Assembly (NCBI GenBank): GCA_021809105.1
Contig: JAKBAM010000017.1
Coordinates: forward strand, 1 to 52,968
DNA length: 52,968 nt
From: Actinomycetes bacterium
GTDB taxonomy: Bacteria; Actinomycetota; Acidimicrobiia; Acidimicrobiales; Palsa-688
Direction of reading: 5' to 3'
Shown: piece by piece, positions 43,136 through 51,309 of the stretch
Numbering within the stretch: the first letter of the stretch is position 1
Layout: every line of letters starts with the position of its first letter
Program-made: the position numbers and the translations under genes
Notes under the pieces: generated by a model
Told to the model about the DNA's origin: nothing
Seen by the model: only the letters and a program-made list of their open reading frames with translations
Database searches by the model: none

Positions 43136-43888
43136 ATGCCGACACCACACAACCTGGTCGCGGGCTCCGCCACGGCGCGTGAAGCCGACGGGACCCGAGT
43201 CTGGTGGGGTCTGGAGGTGCTCATCGCCGCAGCGGCGGCGATCTTCGTCGTGGGCCTGGCTCTAGGGCTGATATTCGTCGGGCGCCACGGCGGCGGAGCG
43301 ATCCAGGGATGGGACAACCGGGTCCAGACCTGGCACCTGACCCACCGGTTCGGGTTGGTGGGCGCGGCAAAGGTCATCGCCTACGTCGGCGATGCGCCCA
43401 AGCTGGCCGTGGTGGCCATCGTGCTCAGCGCCGGCATGCTCGTGGTCTTCCGGTCGCTGCGGGGGCTGGTGCCGCTGGTGGCCTACCTGGGAGGGGAGTT
43501 CCAGGTCTATGTCATAAGGGCGATCATCCACCGGCCTCGCCCGGCGACGGCGATCTATCCGGCCCCGGGCGCCATCCCCGGCACTCACGAGACCAGCTAC
43601 TCCTACCCCTCCGGGCATGCAGTCGGGGTGACCTCGATCTTCTTCGCTCTAGCCGGGATAGCGGCGCTCACCCACCGGGTCTGGTGGCCCTGGCTGCTGG
43701 CACTCCTCGGCTCCGTCTTCGTCATCGAGACCCGGCTCCTGCTGGGTGTCCACTGGTTCAGCGACGTGACGTTCGGGTGGCTGCTCGGCGCGGCGTGGGG
43801 TGTCACGGTCGCGGTGGTCGCACTGAGGGTCGAGTGGACCGACATCCAGGCGTGGATGCCCCGGCGGTCCCGCCGCTCGCCCGGGTGA
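43136..43888 (+). CDS. PAP2-family membrane phosphatase
   Basis: This integral membrane acid phosphatase has 250 aa and six TM helices. It is typical of lipid phosphate or undecaprenyl-diphosphate phosphatases. The three catalytic motifs are present: IRAIIHRPRP (motif 1, with Arg at the usual Lys position), YPSGHAVG (motif 2) and TRLLLGVHWFSDV (motif 3, with catalytic His and Asp). TGGAGGG precedes ATG 43136 at the right distance. The 170-base gap to the divergent glycosidase should hold both promoters, but I see no clear hexamers. The stop overlaps the GTG of the next gene. Confidence 0.92.
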   Translation: MPTPHNLVAGSATAREADGTRVWWGLEVLIAAAAAIFVVGLALGLIFVGRHGGGAIQGWDNRVQTWHLTHRFGLVGAAKVIAYVGDAPKLAVVAIVLSAGMLVVFRSLRGLVPLVAYLGGEFQVYVIRAIIHRPRPATAIYPAPGAIPGTHETSYSYPSGHAVGVTSIFFALAGIAALTHRVWWPWLLALLGSVFVIETRLLLGVHWFSDVTFGWLLGAAWGVTVAVVALRVEWTDIQAWMPRRSRRSPG

Positions 43889-44385
43889 GTCGACCCGTCC
43901 CTACCCCCTGGGACAACCATCGTTGGCGTGACGGGCCGGTCCCAGCGGGGCCGGCCGTAGTCTTCGACCTCGACGGAGTGCTGTCGGACGCCGCCAGTCG
44001 CCAGCACTACCTCGAAGGACCTTGGCGGGACTGGGACGCCTTCTTCGAAGCGTGCGGGGACGACCCGATCATCGAGGAGGTAGCCCAGCTCCTAGGCCTG
44101 CTCGATCCGGTCCTGGTCGTCGTGCTCCTCACTGCCCGGCCGGCGCGTGTGGCGCCCCAGACCCTGGCGTGGCTTCACCGCTACAAGCTGCGGTGGGACC
44201 TGTTGGTCATGCGGGACTTCGGTGACTACGGCGCAGCCCGGGAGTTCAAGCGGCGTTCGGTCGACGAGCTCCGGGAGCTCGGTTTCGATCTCGTGCTCTC
44301 CTTCGAGGACGACCGGCGCAACGTGGCCATGTTCCGGGAGCAGGGCATCCCCTGCGTGTACATCCACTCCGGCTACTACGACTGA
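43885..44385 (+). CDS. HAD-superfamily polynucleotide kinase 3'-phosphatase-like protein
   Basis: This compact HAD phosphatase has 166 aa. Motif I is VVFDLDGVLSDAASR (nucleophile Asp and general acid Asp), motif II is VLLTARP, motif III Lys lies in REFKRRSVDEL and motif IV is LSFEDDRRNVAMFRE. The small size and the sequence around TARPARVAPQTLAWL resemble the PNKP/LNS2-type subfamily. It is co-translated with the PAP2 gene (GTGA). The substrate is unknown. It is convergent with the NlpC/P60 gene with only 12 bases between the stops. Confidence 0.87.
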   Translation: MSRPVPTPWDNHRWRDGPVPAGPAVVFDLDGVLSDAASRQHYLEGPWRDWDAFFEACGDDPIIEEVAQLLGLLDPVLVVVLLTARPARVAPQTLAWLHRYKLRWDLLVMRDFGDYGAAREFKRRSVDELRELGFDLVLSFEDDRRNVAMFREQGIPCVYIHSGYYD

Positions 44386-44397
44386 CAGGTAGAACGG

Positions 44398-45657
44398 CTA
44401 GGGGTGGGTTCCAAGGGCCATGAACCCGGTGCCGCCGATCCAGTCGGTGCTCACCACCTGCCCGGGATAAGGCGCGTTGACCATGTGGCCGCCCCCGAGG
44501 TACATCGCCACGTGCTCGATCGAGGTCGGATCGGCGGGGTTGGTCGCCCAGTAGACCAGGTCGCCGGCGACGAGGTCGTCCATGGCCACCTTCGCTCCGG
44601 CGATGTACTGGTCGGCGGCGACGCGCGGGATGGCAACCCCGGCTGCCCGCCACGCCTCCATCACCAGACCCGAGCAGTCGAACCCGCCGGCGCCCGTACC
44701 GCCCCACAGGTAGGGCGCGCCGAGCTGCGCCATGGCCCACTCGACCGCTGCGTCGCCCGGGCTCTGGACGGTGTGCATGATGGCCAGTACAGGCGGCGCC
44801 TGCCCGACGGCTGAGCCGAAGGGATGGATGTCGCCGTCGTGGGTGATCTCCCAGTAGCCCTGACCGTCTTGGGTGGGAACGATCGCCGATACGGTCTGAC
44901 CCAGGTTGGCGCCGCCGAGCGAGCCGTAGTATTGGGCGTCACCGAAGGGGAACACCCCGCCGTCCGCGCCGACCATCCAGTAACCCCCCTGGTCTGCGGT
45001 CGCAGTCATCGAGACGATCGGGCTGTTGAGCCTCACGTTGCCGGTCGACCCGAAGAAGTGCGCGTTCCCGAACGAAAAGACACCGCCGTCGCCGGCGAAA
45101 AGCCAGTAGCCCTGCCCGTCCGGGGTCGAGGACATCCCCACGATTGGCTGGTTGAGGTGGATGTTGCCGGTCGACCCGTAGAACTGGGCGTCCCCGAAAT
45201 CGAACACGCCGCCGTCGCCGGCAAAGAGCCAGTAGCCCTTGCCGTCGGGAGTGGCCGCCATGCCGATGATCGGCTGGTTGAGGTGGATGTTGCCGGTCGA
45301 CCCGTAGAACCGGGCGTCACCGAACTCGAAGATGCCGCCGTCGGCGGCTACGAGCCAGTAGCCCTTGGCGTCGGGCGTCAGCGTCACGCCTATCACCGGG
45401 GCGTTGAGGTGGATCCCGGCTAGTGAGCCGTAGTCGGTGGCACCCCCGAGGGGCCACACTGCTCCGGTCGGGCTGACTTCGTAGTAGGGAGTCGGGTTCT
45501 CGTAGGGAGAAGGAGCGGTCGGGGTGGGTGCCGAGGCGGCCGCGGCGTGGAGAGAGGCGGCAGCGGCGCCTGGGCGCGCCACCGCCATGCCGGCGAGGGT
45601 GGAGGTCGACGCCAAGGCTGCGATCGCCGCGATCGATCGTCGAAAGGAGGTCCGCAC
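44398..45657 (-). CDS. Secreted NlpC/P60 peptidase with GYWLVA-type repeats
   Basis: This 419-aa secreted peptidoglycan endopeptidase has a signal peptide at about 1-34 (GTG start 45657, basic FRR then Ala-rich core). About six 42-residue repeats follow (70-290), such as KGYWLFAGDGGVFDFGDAQFYG. The C-terminal NlpC/P60 domain (about 300-419) has nucleophile Cys in GGFDCSGLVMEAWR, His in IEHVAMYLGGGHMV and a third polar residue nearby. The repeats are the same family as in the Tat-exported MauA-like protein at 13617-14993, though the catalytic modules are unrelated. This suggests a shared wall- or glycan-binding element. Confidence 0.92.
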   Translation of the reverse strand: MRTSFRRSIAAIAALASTSTLAGMAVARPGAAAASLHAAAASAPTPTAPSPYENPTPYYEVSPTGAVWPLGGATDYGSLAGIHLNAPVIGVTLTPDAKGYWLVAADGGIFEFGDARFYGSTGNIHLNQPIIGMAATPDGKGYWLFAGDGGVFDFGDAQFYGSTGNIHLNQPIVGMSSTPDGQGYWLFAGDGGVFSFGNAHFFGSTGNVRLNSPIVSMTATADQGGYWMVGADGGVFPFGDAQYYGSLGGANLGQTVSAIVPTQDGQGYWEITHDGDIHPFGSAVGQAPPVLAIMHTVQSPGDAAVEWAMAQLGAPYLWGGTGAGGFDCSGLVMEAWRAAGVAIPRVAADQYIAGAKVAMDDLVAGDLVYWATNPADPTSIEHVAMYLGGGHMVNAPYPGQVVSTDWIGGTGFMALGTHP

Positions 45658-45696
45658 GGACGCTTGTATCGACGCCCGGATGGACCAGCTGAAAGC

Positions 45697-46185
45697 TCAG
45701 TCCCGGAAGTTCTCGAACTGCAGGGGCAACCCGAAGTCCTCTGCCTTCAGGCCGGCGATGACCTCCTGCAGGTCGTCGCGCTTCTTGCCGGTGATCCGGA
45801 CCTGGTCGCCCTGGGTCGAGGACTGGATGCCCTTCGGTCCTTTGTCCTTGACCCACTTGTTGATCGCTCTCGTGTTGTCGGCGCTGAGACCGGCCTTCAA
45901 CGTGACGACCTGGCGCGACGCGCCCTTCGAGGCCTCCTGGACCTTGCCGTACTCGAGCGCCTTGAGCGACACCTTGCGTTTGACGAGCTTCTCCTCGAGC
46001 AGCTGGGCCAGGGCTCGCAGCCGGTCCTCCGTCTCGGATTGGAGAGTGATCTCCAAGTCGGAGTGATCGATGCTCGAATCGGTGTTCTTGAAGTCGAAGC
46101 GGGTGGCCAGCTCCCTGCGGGCCTGGTCGACGGCGTTGCGGACCTCCGCCGGGTCGACCTTGGACACGATGTCGAAGGTGGGCAT
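45697..46185 (-). CDS. yajQ: YajQ-family nucleotide-binding protein
   Basis: This 162-aa protein of the UPF0234/YajQ family binds nucleotides (cyclic di-GMP in some species) and has a general, still loosely defined role. Start MPTFDIVSKVD, then LATRFDFKNTDSSI, RKVSLKALEYGKVQEASKG, VKDKGPKGIQSSTQGDQVRI and TGKKRDDLQEVI are family signatures over the full length. It is co-oriented with the NlpC/P60 gene 39 bases downstream and is divergent from the acyl-CoA synthetase with only 76 bases between starts. Confidence 0.97.
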   Translation of the reverse strand: MPTFDIVSKVDPAEVRNAVDQARRELATRFDFKNTDSSIDHSDLEITLQSETEDRLRALAQLLEEKLVKRKVSLKALEYGKVQEASKGASRQVVTLKAGLSADNTRAINKWVKDKGPKGIQSSTQGDQVRITGKKRDDLQEVIAGLKAEDFGLPLQFENFRD

Positions 46186-46261
46186 GCCACGCACGCTACT
46201 GCGGCGCGCCGCTCCCCTCATCGGCCGCTCGCCGGCGGGGCCGCGTCGCTACGGTGGGGCC

Positions 46262-47755
46262 GTGCTCCTCCAAGGCCTGAGCCCCGCCGGACCGGACCGT
46301 CCCGACGCCGTCGTGGTGGCAGGCCGGACCCTCTCGACGTCCGACCTGGTGGCGGCGGCCGGAACCCTCGCCTCGGAGCTTCAGGGTGCGCCGGCGGTGG
46401 CCGTGCAGGCCACGCCGACGCTGGAGACGGTCGTGTCGGTCGTCGCCGGCCTGGTCGCGGGAGTGCCGGTGGTGCCCCTGCCGGCGGACGCCGGGCCGCT
46501 CGAGGCCCATCACATCCTCAGCGACTCGGGGGCGGCGAAGGTCCTTGCCGCGCCGGGCGCGGAGATTTCCTGGGACGGTACCAAGCTGCCTGGCGGCGGC
46601 CGTCTGGAGGTCGAACCGGTCGACCTGCTGTCCCTCCTGCGATCTGATCGGTCCGCCGGCTCGGCCTCGTCGCCCCGACCGGGCGACGAGGTCGCCATGA
46701 TCCTTTACACGTCCGGCACGACCGGCCTCCCCAAGGGAGTGCCGATCCGGCGCGCCGCGCTCGCCGCCGGCATCGACGGCCTGGCCGACGCGTGGGGGTG
46801 GGGATCGGAGGACACAACCGTCCATGGACTACCCCTCTGGCACGTGCATGGCCTGGTGCTCGGCGTCCTCGGCCCGCTCCGCCTCGGTGGCCGGGTCCGC
46901 CACACCGGGAAGCCGTCTCCGGTGGCATACGCCGAGGCGGTGGGGGCAGTTGCCGGCGGCGGGGGCGCCGCGGTGGTGTTCGGGGTGCCGACCGTCTGGT
47001 CGCGCCTCGCCGCGGACCCTGCAGCGCTGTCGGGCCTCCGCTCCGCCCGGCTCCTGGTGTCGGGCAGCGCGGCCCTCCCGGCCCCGGTGTGGGAAGCGGT
47101 GGGAGCCGGCGCCGGGCAGGCCCCGATCGAGCGCTACGGCATGACCGAGACGTTGATCACCCTCAGCGCCCGAGTCGAGGGAGAGCGGCGTCCGGGCTGG
47201 GTCGGCGTCCCCCTCGCCGGTACGGAGACCCGCCTGGTAGACGACGGGCACCCGGTGGATCGCGACGGTGAGTCGGTCGGTGACCTGGAAGTACGCGGAC
47301 CGACGGTGATGCAGGGCTACCTGCACCGACCCGACGCCACTGCCGAGGTGTTCACCGCCGACGGTTGGATGCGAACAGGGGATGTGGCCTGCATCGACGC
47401 CGGGGGGTGGCACCGCGTGGTCGGCCGGCGCAGCACCGACCTGATCAAGACCGGCGGCTACCGGGTCGGCGCCGGCGAGGTCGAATCAGCCCTGCTCGGC
47501 CATCCGGGGGTCCTGGAGGCCGCAGTGATCGGCGAGCCCGACGCAGACATGGGCCAGATCATCGTGGCCTACGTCGTCGCCGAGGGAGTGACTGCACAGG
47601 AGCTGATCGACCACGTGGGATGCGGACTGTCGCACCACAAGCGTCCGCGCCGGGTGGAGCTGGTCGATTCCCTGCCCCGCAACTCCATGGGCAAGGTGCA
47701 AAAGGCCCTCCTGGCCGACCCGCCCCGACCTCCCTCAGACCCCGCGAACCACTGA
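46262..47755 (+). CDS. AMP-forming acyl-CoA synthetase, MatB (malonyl-CoA synthetase)-like
   Basis: This adenylate-forming enzyme has 497 aa from GTG 46262. It has MILYTSGTTGLPKGVPIRR (A3), GLPLWHVHGLVLGVLGPLRLGG, IERYGMTETLITLSARVEGE, TGDVACIDAGGWHRVVGRRS then TDLIKTGGYRVGAGEVE, and the C-terminal PRNSMGKVQKALL with the catalytic Lys. The short length and the PLWHVHGL and RYGMTET blocks resemble MatB, which activates malonate or methylmalonate. If so, it could use malonate from barbiturate breakdown or feed malonyl-CoA to the type III PKS. Both links are inference because the genes are 15-35 kb apart. Confidence 0.88.
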   Translation: MLLQGLSPAGPDRPDAVVVAGRTLSTSDLVAAAGTLASELQGAPAVAVQATPTLETVVSVVAGLVAGVPVVPLPADAGPLEAHHILSDSGAAKVLAAPGAEISWDGTKLPGGGRLEVEPVDLLSLLRSDRSAGSASSPRPGDEVAMILYTSGTTGLPKGVPIRRAALAAGIDGLADAWGWGSEDTTVHGLPLWHVHGLVLGVLGPLRLGGRVRHTGKPSPVAYAEAVGAVAGGGGAAVVFGVPTVWSRLAADPAALSGLRSARLLVSGSAALPAPVWEAVGAGAGQAPIERYGMTETLITLSARVEGERRPGWVGVPLAGTETRLVDDGHPVDRDGESVGDLEVRGPTVMQGYLHRPDATAEVFTADGWMRTGDVACIDAGGWHRVVGRRSTDLIKTGGYRVGAGEVESALLGHPGVLEAAVIGEPDADMGQIIVAYVVAEGVTAQELIDHVGCGLSHHKRPRRVELVDSLPRNSMGKVQKALLADPPRPPSDPANH

Positions 47756-47778
47756 CCCGCAACTGGAGAAGAGCGCCG

Positions 47779-48221
47779 ATGTCCAGCTCCGAGGACACCT
47801 CGCCACCCGGAACCGTCGACTGGACGAGGGTCCGGTTGGGCCCCGTCGGGGTTTGGTCGGGAGCTCTGGTGGCCGCGTCCGTCGGCGAGGAGCGCGGAGT
47901 GGTGTCCCGCATCGAGGCTCTCGGGTACGGCCCGCTCTGGCGGCACGGGCGCACATGGAGCGGTACCTCCAGCTCCCCAACTACGTCAACAACCTGCTCC
48001 ACCTCGGCTACGACGAAGACGACGTGGCGGGCGGCGGCAGCGACCGCCTGGTAGACGCCATCGTGGCCTGGGGCGACGAGGAGGCCATCGCCAGACGAGT
48101 GGTCCTGCTTCGCAATGGTGGCGCCGACCATGTCCTCCTCCAGCCCCTCGCTGCGGATCTGAGCGGCGTGCTGGCCCAGCTCGAGGCACTGGCTCCGGCG
48201 GTGCTGCCTCCAAGCGGCTAA
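47779..48221 (+). pseudogene. Decayed LLM-class F420-dependent oxidoreductase (TIGR03620-like) with internal deletion and frameshift
   Basis: Two ends of one enzyme are joined. Bases 47779-47940 encode the N-terminus (WTRVRLGPVGVWSGAL through RIEALGYGPLW), preceded by a good GGAGAAG site. From about 47952 a different frame encodes the usual C-terminal end (RAHMERYLQLPNYVNNLLHL, GGGSDRLVDAIVAWGDEEAI, GADHVLLQPLAADL). The middle of roughly 180-190 residues, including the flavin pocket, is missing, and the join shifts frame. LLM relatives are about 280-300 aa. The loss looks like a simple deletion. The product cannot be active. The 3' end lies 15 bases before tRNA-Tyr. Confidence 0.8.
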
Positions 48222-48236
48222 CCTCGACGGCTCCAA

Positions 48237-48321
<85 letters not shown>

Positions 48322-48379
48322 CGACGGTGACCAGCGGCTACGCGTGAGCGGGGCCGCTGGTCACGAGCCGCCGGCGGCA

Positions 48380-49636
48380 TCAGACGCTCTTGTAGACTTG
48401 GCCGTCCTTCATCACGAAGCTGACCGATTCGGTCACCGTGATGTCCTCGGTCGGGTCGCCCGGCACCGCGATGATGTCAGCTAGAAGCCCGGGTGCCAGC
48501 CGCCCCCGGTCCGTCACCTGAAGCAGTTCGGCACTCGTCACCGTCGCGGCGCGCAAGGCCTGGGCCGCAGTCATCCCGCGCCGGACCATGGCTGCCAGCT
48601 CCTTGGCGTTCTCACCGTGAGGGATGCCCGGGGCGTCGGTGCCGCACGCGATCTTGACGCCGGCCTTAGCGGCCTTGCCGAGCATGGCTTTGGCCGCCGG
48701 AAAGACGACGGCGGCCTTGTCCCGGATGTTGGGCGGCGCCTTGGTGACGTCCAGGCGGTCGGCGAGAAACGTGGTGGTCACCAGGAACGTGCCGTGGTCC
48801 ACCATCATCTGGATCGCCTCGTCGCTGGCCAGGAAGCCGTGCTCGATGCAGTCGACGCCAGCGCGAATGCACGCCCGGATCCCCTGGTCGCCGATGCCGT
48901 GGGCGGCGACACTTATCCCGGCCCGGTGGGCCTCGTCGACGATGGCCGCGAGCTCCTCGTCGGAGTACTGCTGGGCGCCCGGCGCGGTGCTGTGCGACAT
49001 CACGCCCCCCGTAGCCGAGATCTTGATCTGCTTCGCTCCGTGCTTGATCTGGTAGCGCACGGCCTGGCGGACCTGGGACACGCCATTGGCGATGCCCTCC
49101 TCGACGCTCAGCGGCATGATGCCCGGGGCAAGGTTCTGGAACATGGTCGCATCGAGATGACCACCGGTCGGGGTGATCGCGTGACCAGCCGAGATGATGC
49201 GCGGCCCCTCGATCCACCCCTTCTCGATGGCGGTCGTGAGGGCCACGTCGAGCAGGTAGCCACCGGTCTTCACCATCAGGCCCAGGTTCCTAACGGTGGT
49301 AAAGCCGGCCTGGAGGGTCAACTTGCAGTATCCAACGCCCATCAGCGTGCGCAGGGCGGGATCCATCTTGACGCCGTGCATCGGATCCCACGTGTCGTCG
49401 CGGTTGCCGATCAGCATGTTGAGCTCCATGTCCATGAGGCCAGGCAGCAAGGTGACATCCCCGAGCGAGATCTCCGCCGCCCCGGCGGGGAGGTGGTCAG
49501 GGTTGAGCGACTCGATGAGGTTGTCGCGAACGACGAGAACTGCGGGCGAGCGGACCTCGCAGGAACCCGCGGTGATATCGAGCCAGCGGTCAGCTCGGAT
49601 GACGGTCACTGCCGGGTCAGCCTGTCCTGGTGCCAT
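48380..49636 (-). CDS. Amidohydrolase-superfamily protein lacking the HxH metal motif
   Basis: This 418-aa protein of the imidazolonepropionase/Xaa-Pro-dipeptidase-like amidohydrolase group has an N- and C-terminal beta-sandwich around a TIM barrel. Kept metal or catalytic residues are Lys205 (KQIKISATGG), His246 (VAAHGIGDQG), His266 (DCIEHGFLA) and Asp334 (ACGTDAPGIP). The strand-1 motif that is normally DxHxH reads LMDMELNML (Glu71, Asn73), so the HxH pair is gone. Otherwise the fold looks complete with no frameshift, which argues for a divergent subfamily rather than decay. ATG 49636 is the start. It forms a group with the cupin and hydrolases downstream. Confidence 0.85.
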   Translation of the reverse strand: MAPGQADPAVTVIRADRWLDITAGSCEVRSPAVLVVRDNLIESLNPDHLPAGAAEISLGDVTLLPGLMDMELNMLIGNRDDTWDPMHGVKMDPALRTLMGVGYCKLTLQAGFTTVRNLGLMVKTGGYLLDVALTTAIEKGWIEGPRIISAGHAITPTGGHLDATMFQNLAPGIMPLSVEEGIANGVSQVRQAVRYQIKHGAKQIKISATGGVMSHSTAPGAQQYSDEELAAIVDEAHRAGISVAAHGIGDQGIRACIRAGVDCIEHGFLASDEAIQMMVDHGTFLVTTTFLADRLDVTKAPPNIRDKAAVVFPAAKAMLGKAAKAGVKIACGTDAPGIPHGENAKELAAMVRRGMTAAQALRAATVTSAELLQVTDRGRLAPGLLADIIAVPGDPTEDITVTESVSFVMKDGQVYKSV

Positions 49637-49754
49637 TCGGATCTCCGATCATCGGGTTTGCGGCTCGGCACTCGGATGGTGCCGAGGGAGACCGCCGACC
49701 TTAGGACTCAGCCCGCCGTCGGTCCCACACCCGGGGGACCGTGGCGGGGGCCAG

Positions 49755-50315
49755 TCAGGATCCGACTGCCGATCGCATCTCGACCCACCGGTCGCCGTGC
49801 TCCTCGGCAACCACGGCCATGCGCCGCCATCGCTCGAGCTGGCCGCCGGTGAACTTGATGTCGAACGAGGTCTGAGCCCGGAACTCGAGGACCACGGCGC
49901 CCTCGGGGCCGGCCTCGTAGGCGTAGGGGGCGTCGGACGGCACGAAGAATCCGTCGCCGGCATCCAGCTGCTGCGACCCCATGGTGATCGACCCCTCGAC
50001 TATGTAATAGAGGCAGTCGCCACTGTGAGTGTGTCGAGGCAGGACGTAATGAGGTGCCAACCAAGCACGCACCAGGCTGGAACCGTCGTGGCCCTCCCCT
50101 CGGAACACGAGGGTGTCGGCGATCCCCAGGGCGACCGTGGGCGATCTGGGACCGTCGTCGGCTAGCGCCTTCATGTCTCCGGGGTCGAAGACGGGCGCGG
50201 CCATCGCGCCGGAGTCTGCCAGAGGCACAGCATCCCTCCCGTGGAACAACTTGATACCTCGCCTCGAGGGGCGCTTCTCGGGAGCAACTTCGGTGTCCGA
50301 TCCCTCGTTCGCCAT
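49755..50315 (-). CDS. Cupin-domain protein
   Basis: This small cupin_2-type beta-barrel protein has 186 aa. The metal-binding motif 1 is LPRHTHSGDCLYYIVEGSI (His, His and Glu in expected places) and motif 2 is LDAGDGFFVPSDAPYAYEAG, in which the usual His is absent. The start at ATG 50315 is supported by GAGGAGG in the leader. It could be a dioxygenase, an isomerase or a sensor. The substrate is not shown. It diverges from the alpha/beta-hydrolase gene with 104 bases between starts, which suggests a common promoter region. Confidence 0.86.
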   Translation of the reverse strand: MANEGSDTEVAPEKRPSRRGIKLFHGRDAVPLADSGAMAAPVFDPGDMKALADDGPRSPTVALGIADTLVFRGEGHDGSSLVRAWLAPHYVLPRHTHSGDCLYYIVEGSITMGSQQLDAGDGFFVPSDAPYAYEAGPEGAVVLEFRAQTSFDIKFTGGQLERWRRMAVVAEEHGDRWVEMRSAVGS

Positions 50316-50419
50316 CACATGCCTCCTCGTCGATACCGATATCGGGTTCGACGCTAGCGCCGCGTGCGGCGGCAAGGTACGGTCACCCCCCGACAGGACG
50401 AGCGTGGACGAGGAGATCA

Positions 50420-51301
50420 GTGGCCGAGGGAGAGATCGAGATCAACGGGGGGGTCGTCGTCTACGAGTTCGTCGGGCCCGACGACGGAGATGTCGTGGTG
50501 CTCACCCCAGGGGGCCGCTTCAGCAAGGACTTCGGAGGCGTGCACGAGCTCGCTCACGCCTTGGCCGATGGCGGAAAGCGCGTGCTGCTGTGGGACCGCC
50601 CCAACTGCGGACGCTCCGACATCCAGCTCTACGGGCGGTCCGAGTCCCACATGCGGGCCGAGACCCTCGGCCTCATGGTGAAGAAGCTCGGGCTGTCGGG
50701 CGTGGTCGCAGCCGGCGGATCCGGCGGGGCACGCGACACGATCCTCTTCACCATCATGTGGCCCGAGCTGGTCCGGAAGCTGATCGTGTGGACGGTCGTC
50801 GGGGGCACCTACAGCAGCATGTCGCTGGCCGGCGTCTACGTTCTGGACGAGCTGCGCACGGTCCGGCGCTTCGGCATCGAGGGCATCCTCGAGATGGAGG
50901 GACGTGCCGGGAGCTGGCCGGACCTCGTCGCCGCCAACCCGCGCAACAAGGAACGGCTGCTCGCCACCGGGAGCGAGGAGTTCGAGCGGGTGATGACCCG
51001 GTGGCTCGAGGCGTACATCCCCAAGCCCAACGAGGCGATTCCTGGCGTCAGCGACTGGGAGTTCGAGCAGATCAAGGTGCCGGCGCTCATCGTGCGCGGC
51101 GGGGAGAAGGACTTCGACCACCCGAAGCGGACGTCGATGGAGATCCACAGCCTGATCGCCGGATCCCGGCTCGTGGAGCCCCCATGGCCCGAGGACGCCT
51201 GGGAGCGCGGCTCGGAGGCCAGGGCGGCGGGCACGGGCGACCTGTTCGGATTCTGGGTCCAGGGAGCAACGACTTTCCTCGACTTCATCAACGAACCGTA
51301 A
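50420..51301 (+). CDS. Alpha/beta-hydrolase with no clear catalytic histidine
   Basis: This 293-aa protein has the fold signature VVVLTPGGRFSKDFGGVHELA (oxyanion loop), LLWDRPNCGRSD and the nucleophile elbow AAGGSGGARDTIL (Ser101). An acid follows in LIVRGGEKDFDHP (Asp231 or Asp233). The usual final histidine, about 28 residues later, falls in EPPWPEDAW, which has none. The meta-cleavage-product hydrolase type is the nearest look-alike. GAGGAG precedes GTG 50420. It is followed eight bases later by amidohydrolase_2, so the two probably act in one pathway, possibly ring-cleavage product processing. Confidence 0.85.
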   Translation: MAEGEIEINGGVVVYEFVGPDDGDVVVLTPGGRFSKDFGGVHELAHALADGGKRVLLWDRPNCGRSDIQLYGRSESHMRAETLGLMVKKLGLSGVVAAGGSGGARDTILFTIMWPELVRKLIVWTVVGGTYSSMSLAGVYVLDELRTVRRFGIEGILEMEGRAGSWPDLVAANPRNKERLLATGSEEFERVMTRWLEAYIPKPNEAIPGVSDWEFEQIKVPALIVRGGEKDFDHPKRTSMEIHSLIAGSRLVEPPWPEDAWERGSEARAAGTGDLFGFWVQGATTFLDFINEP

Positions 51302-51309
51302 GGTAGGCC

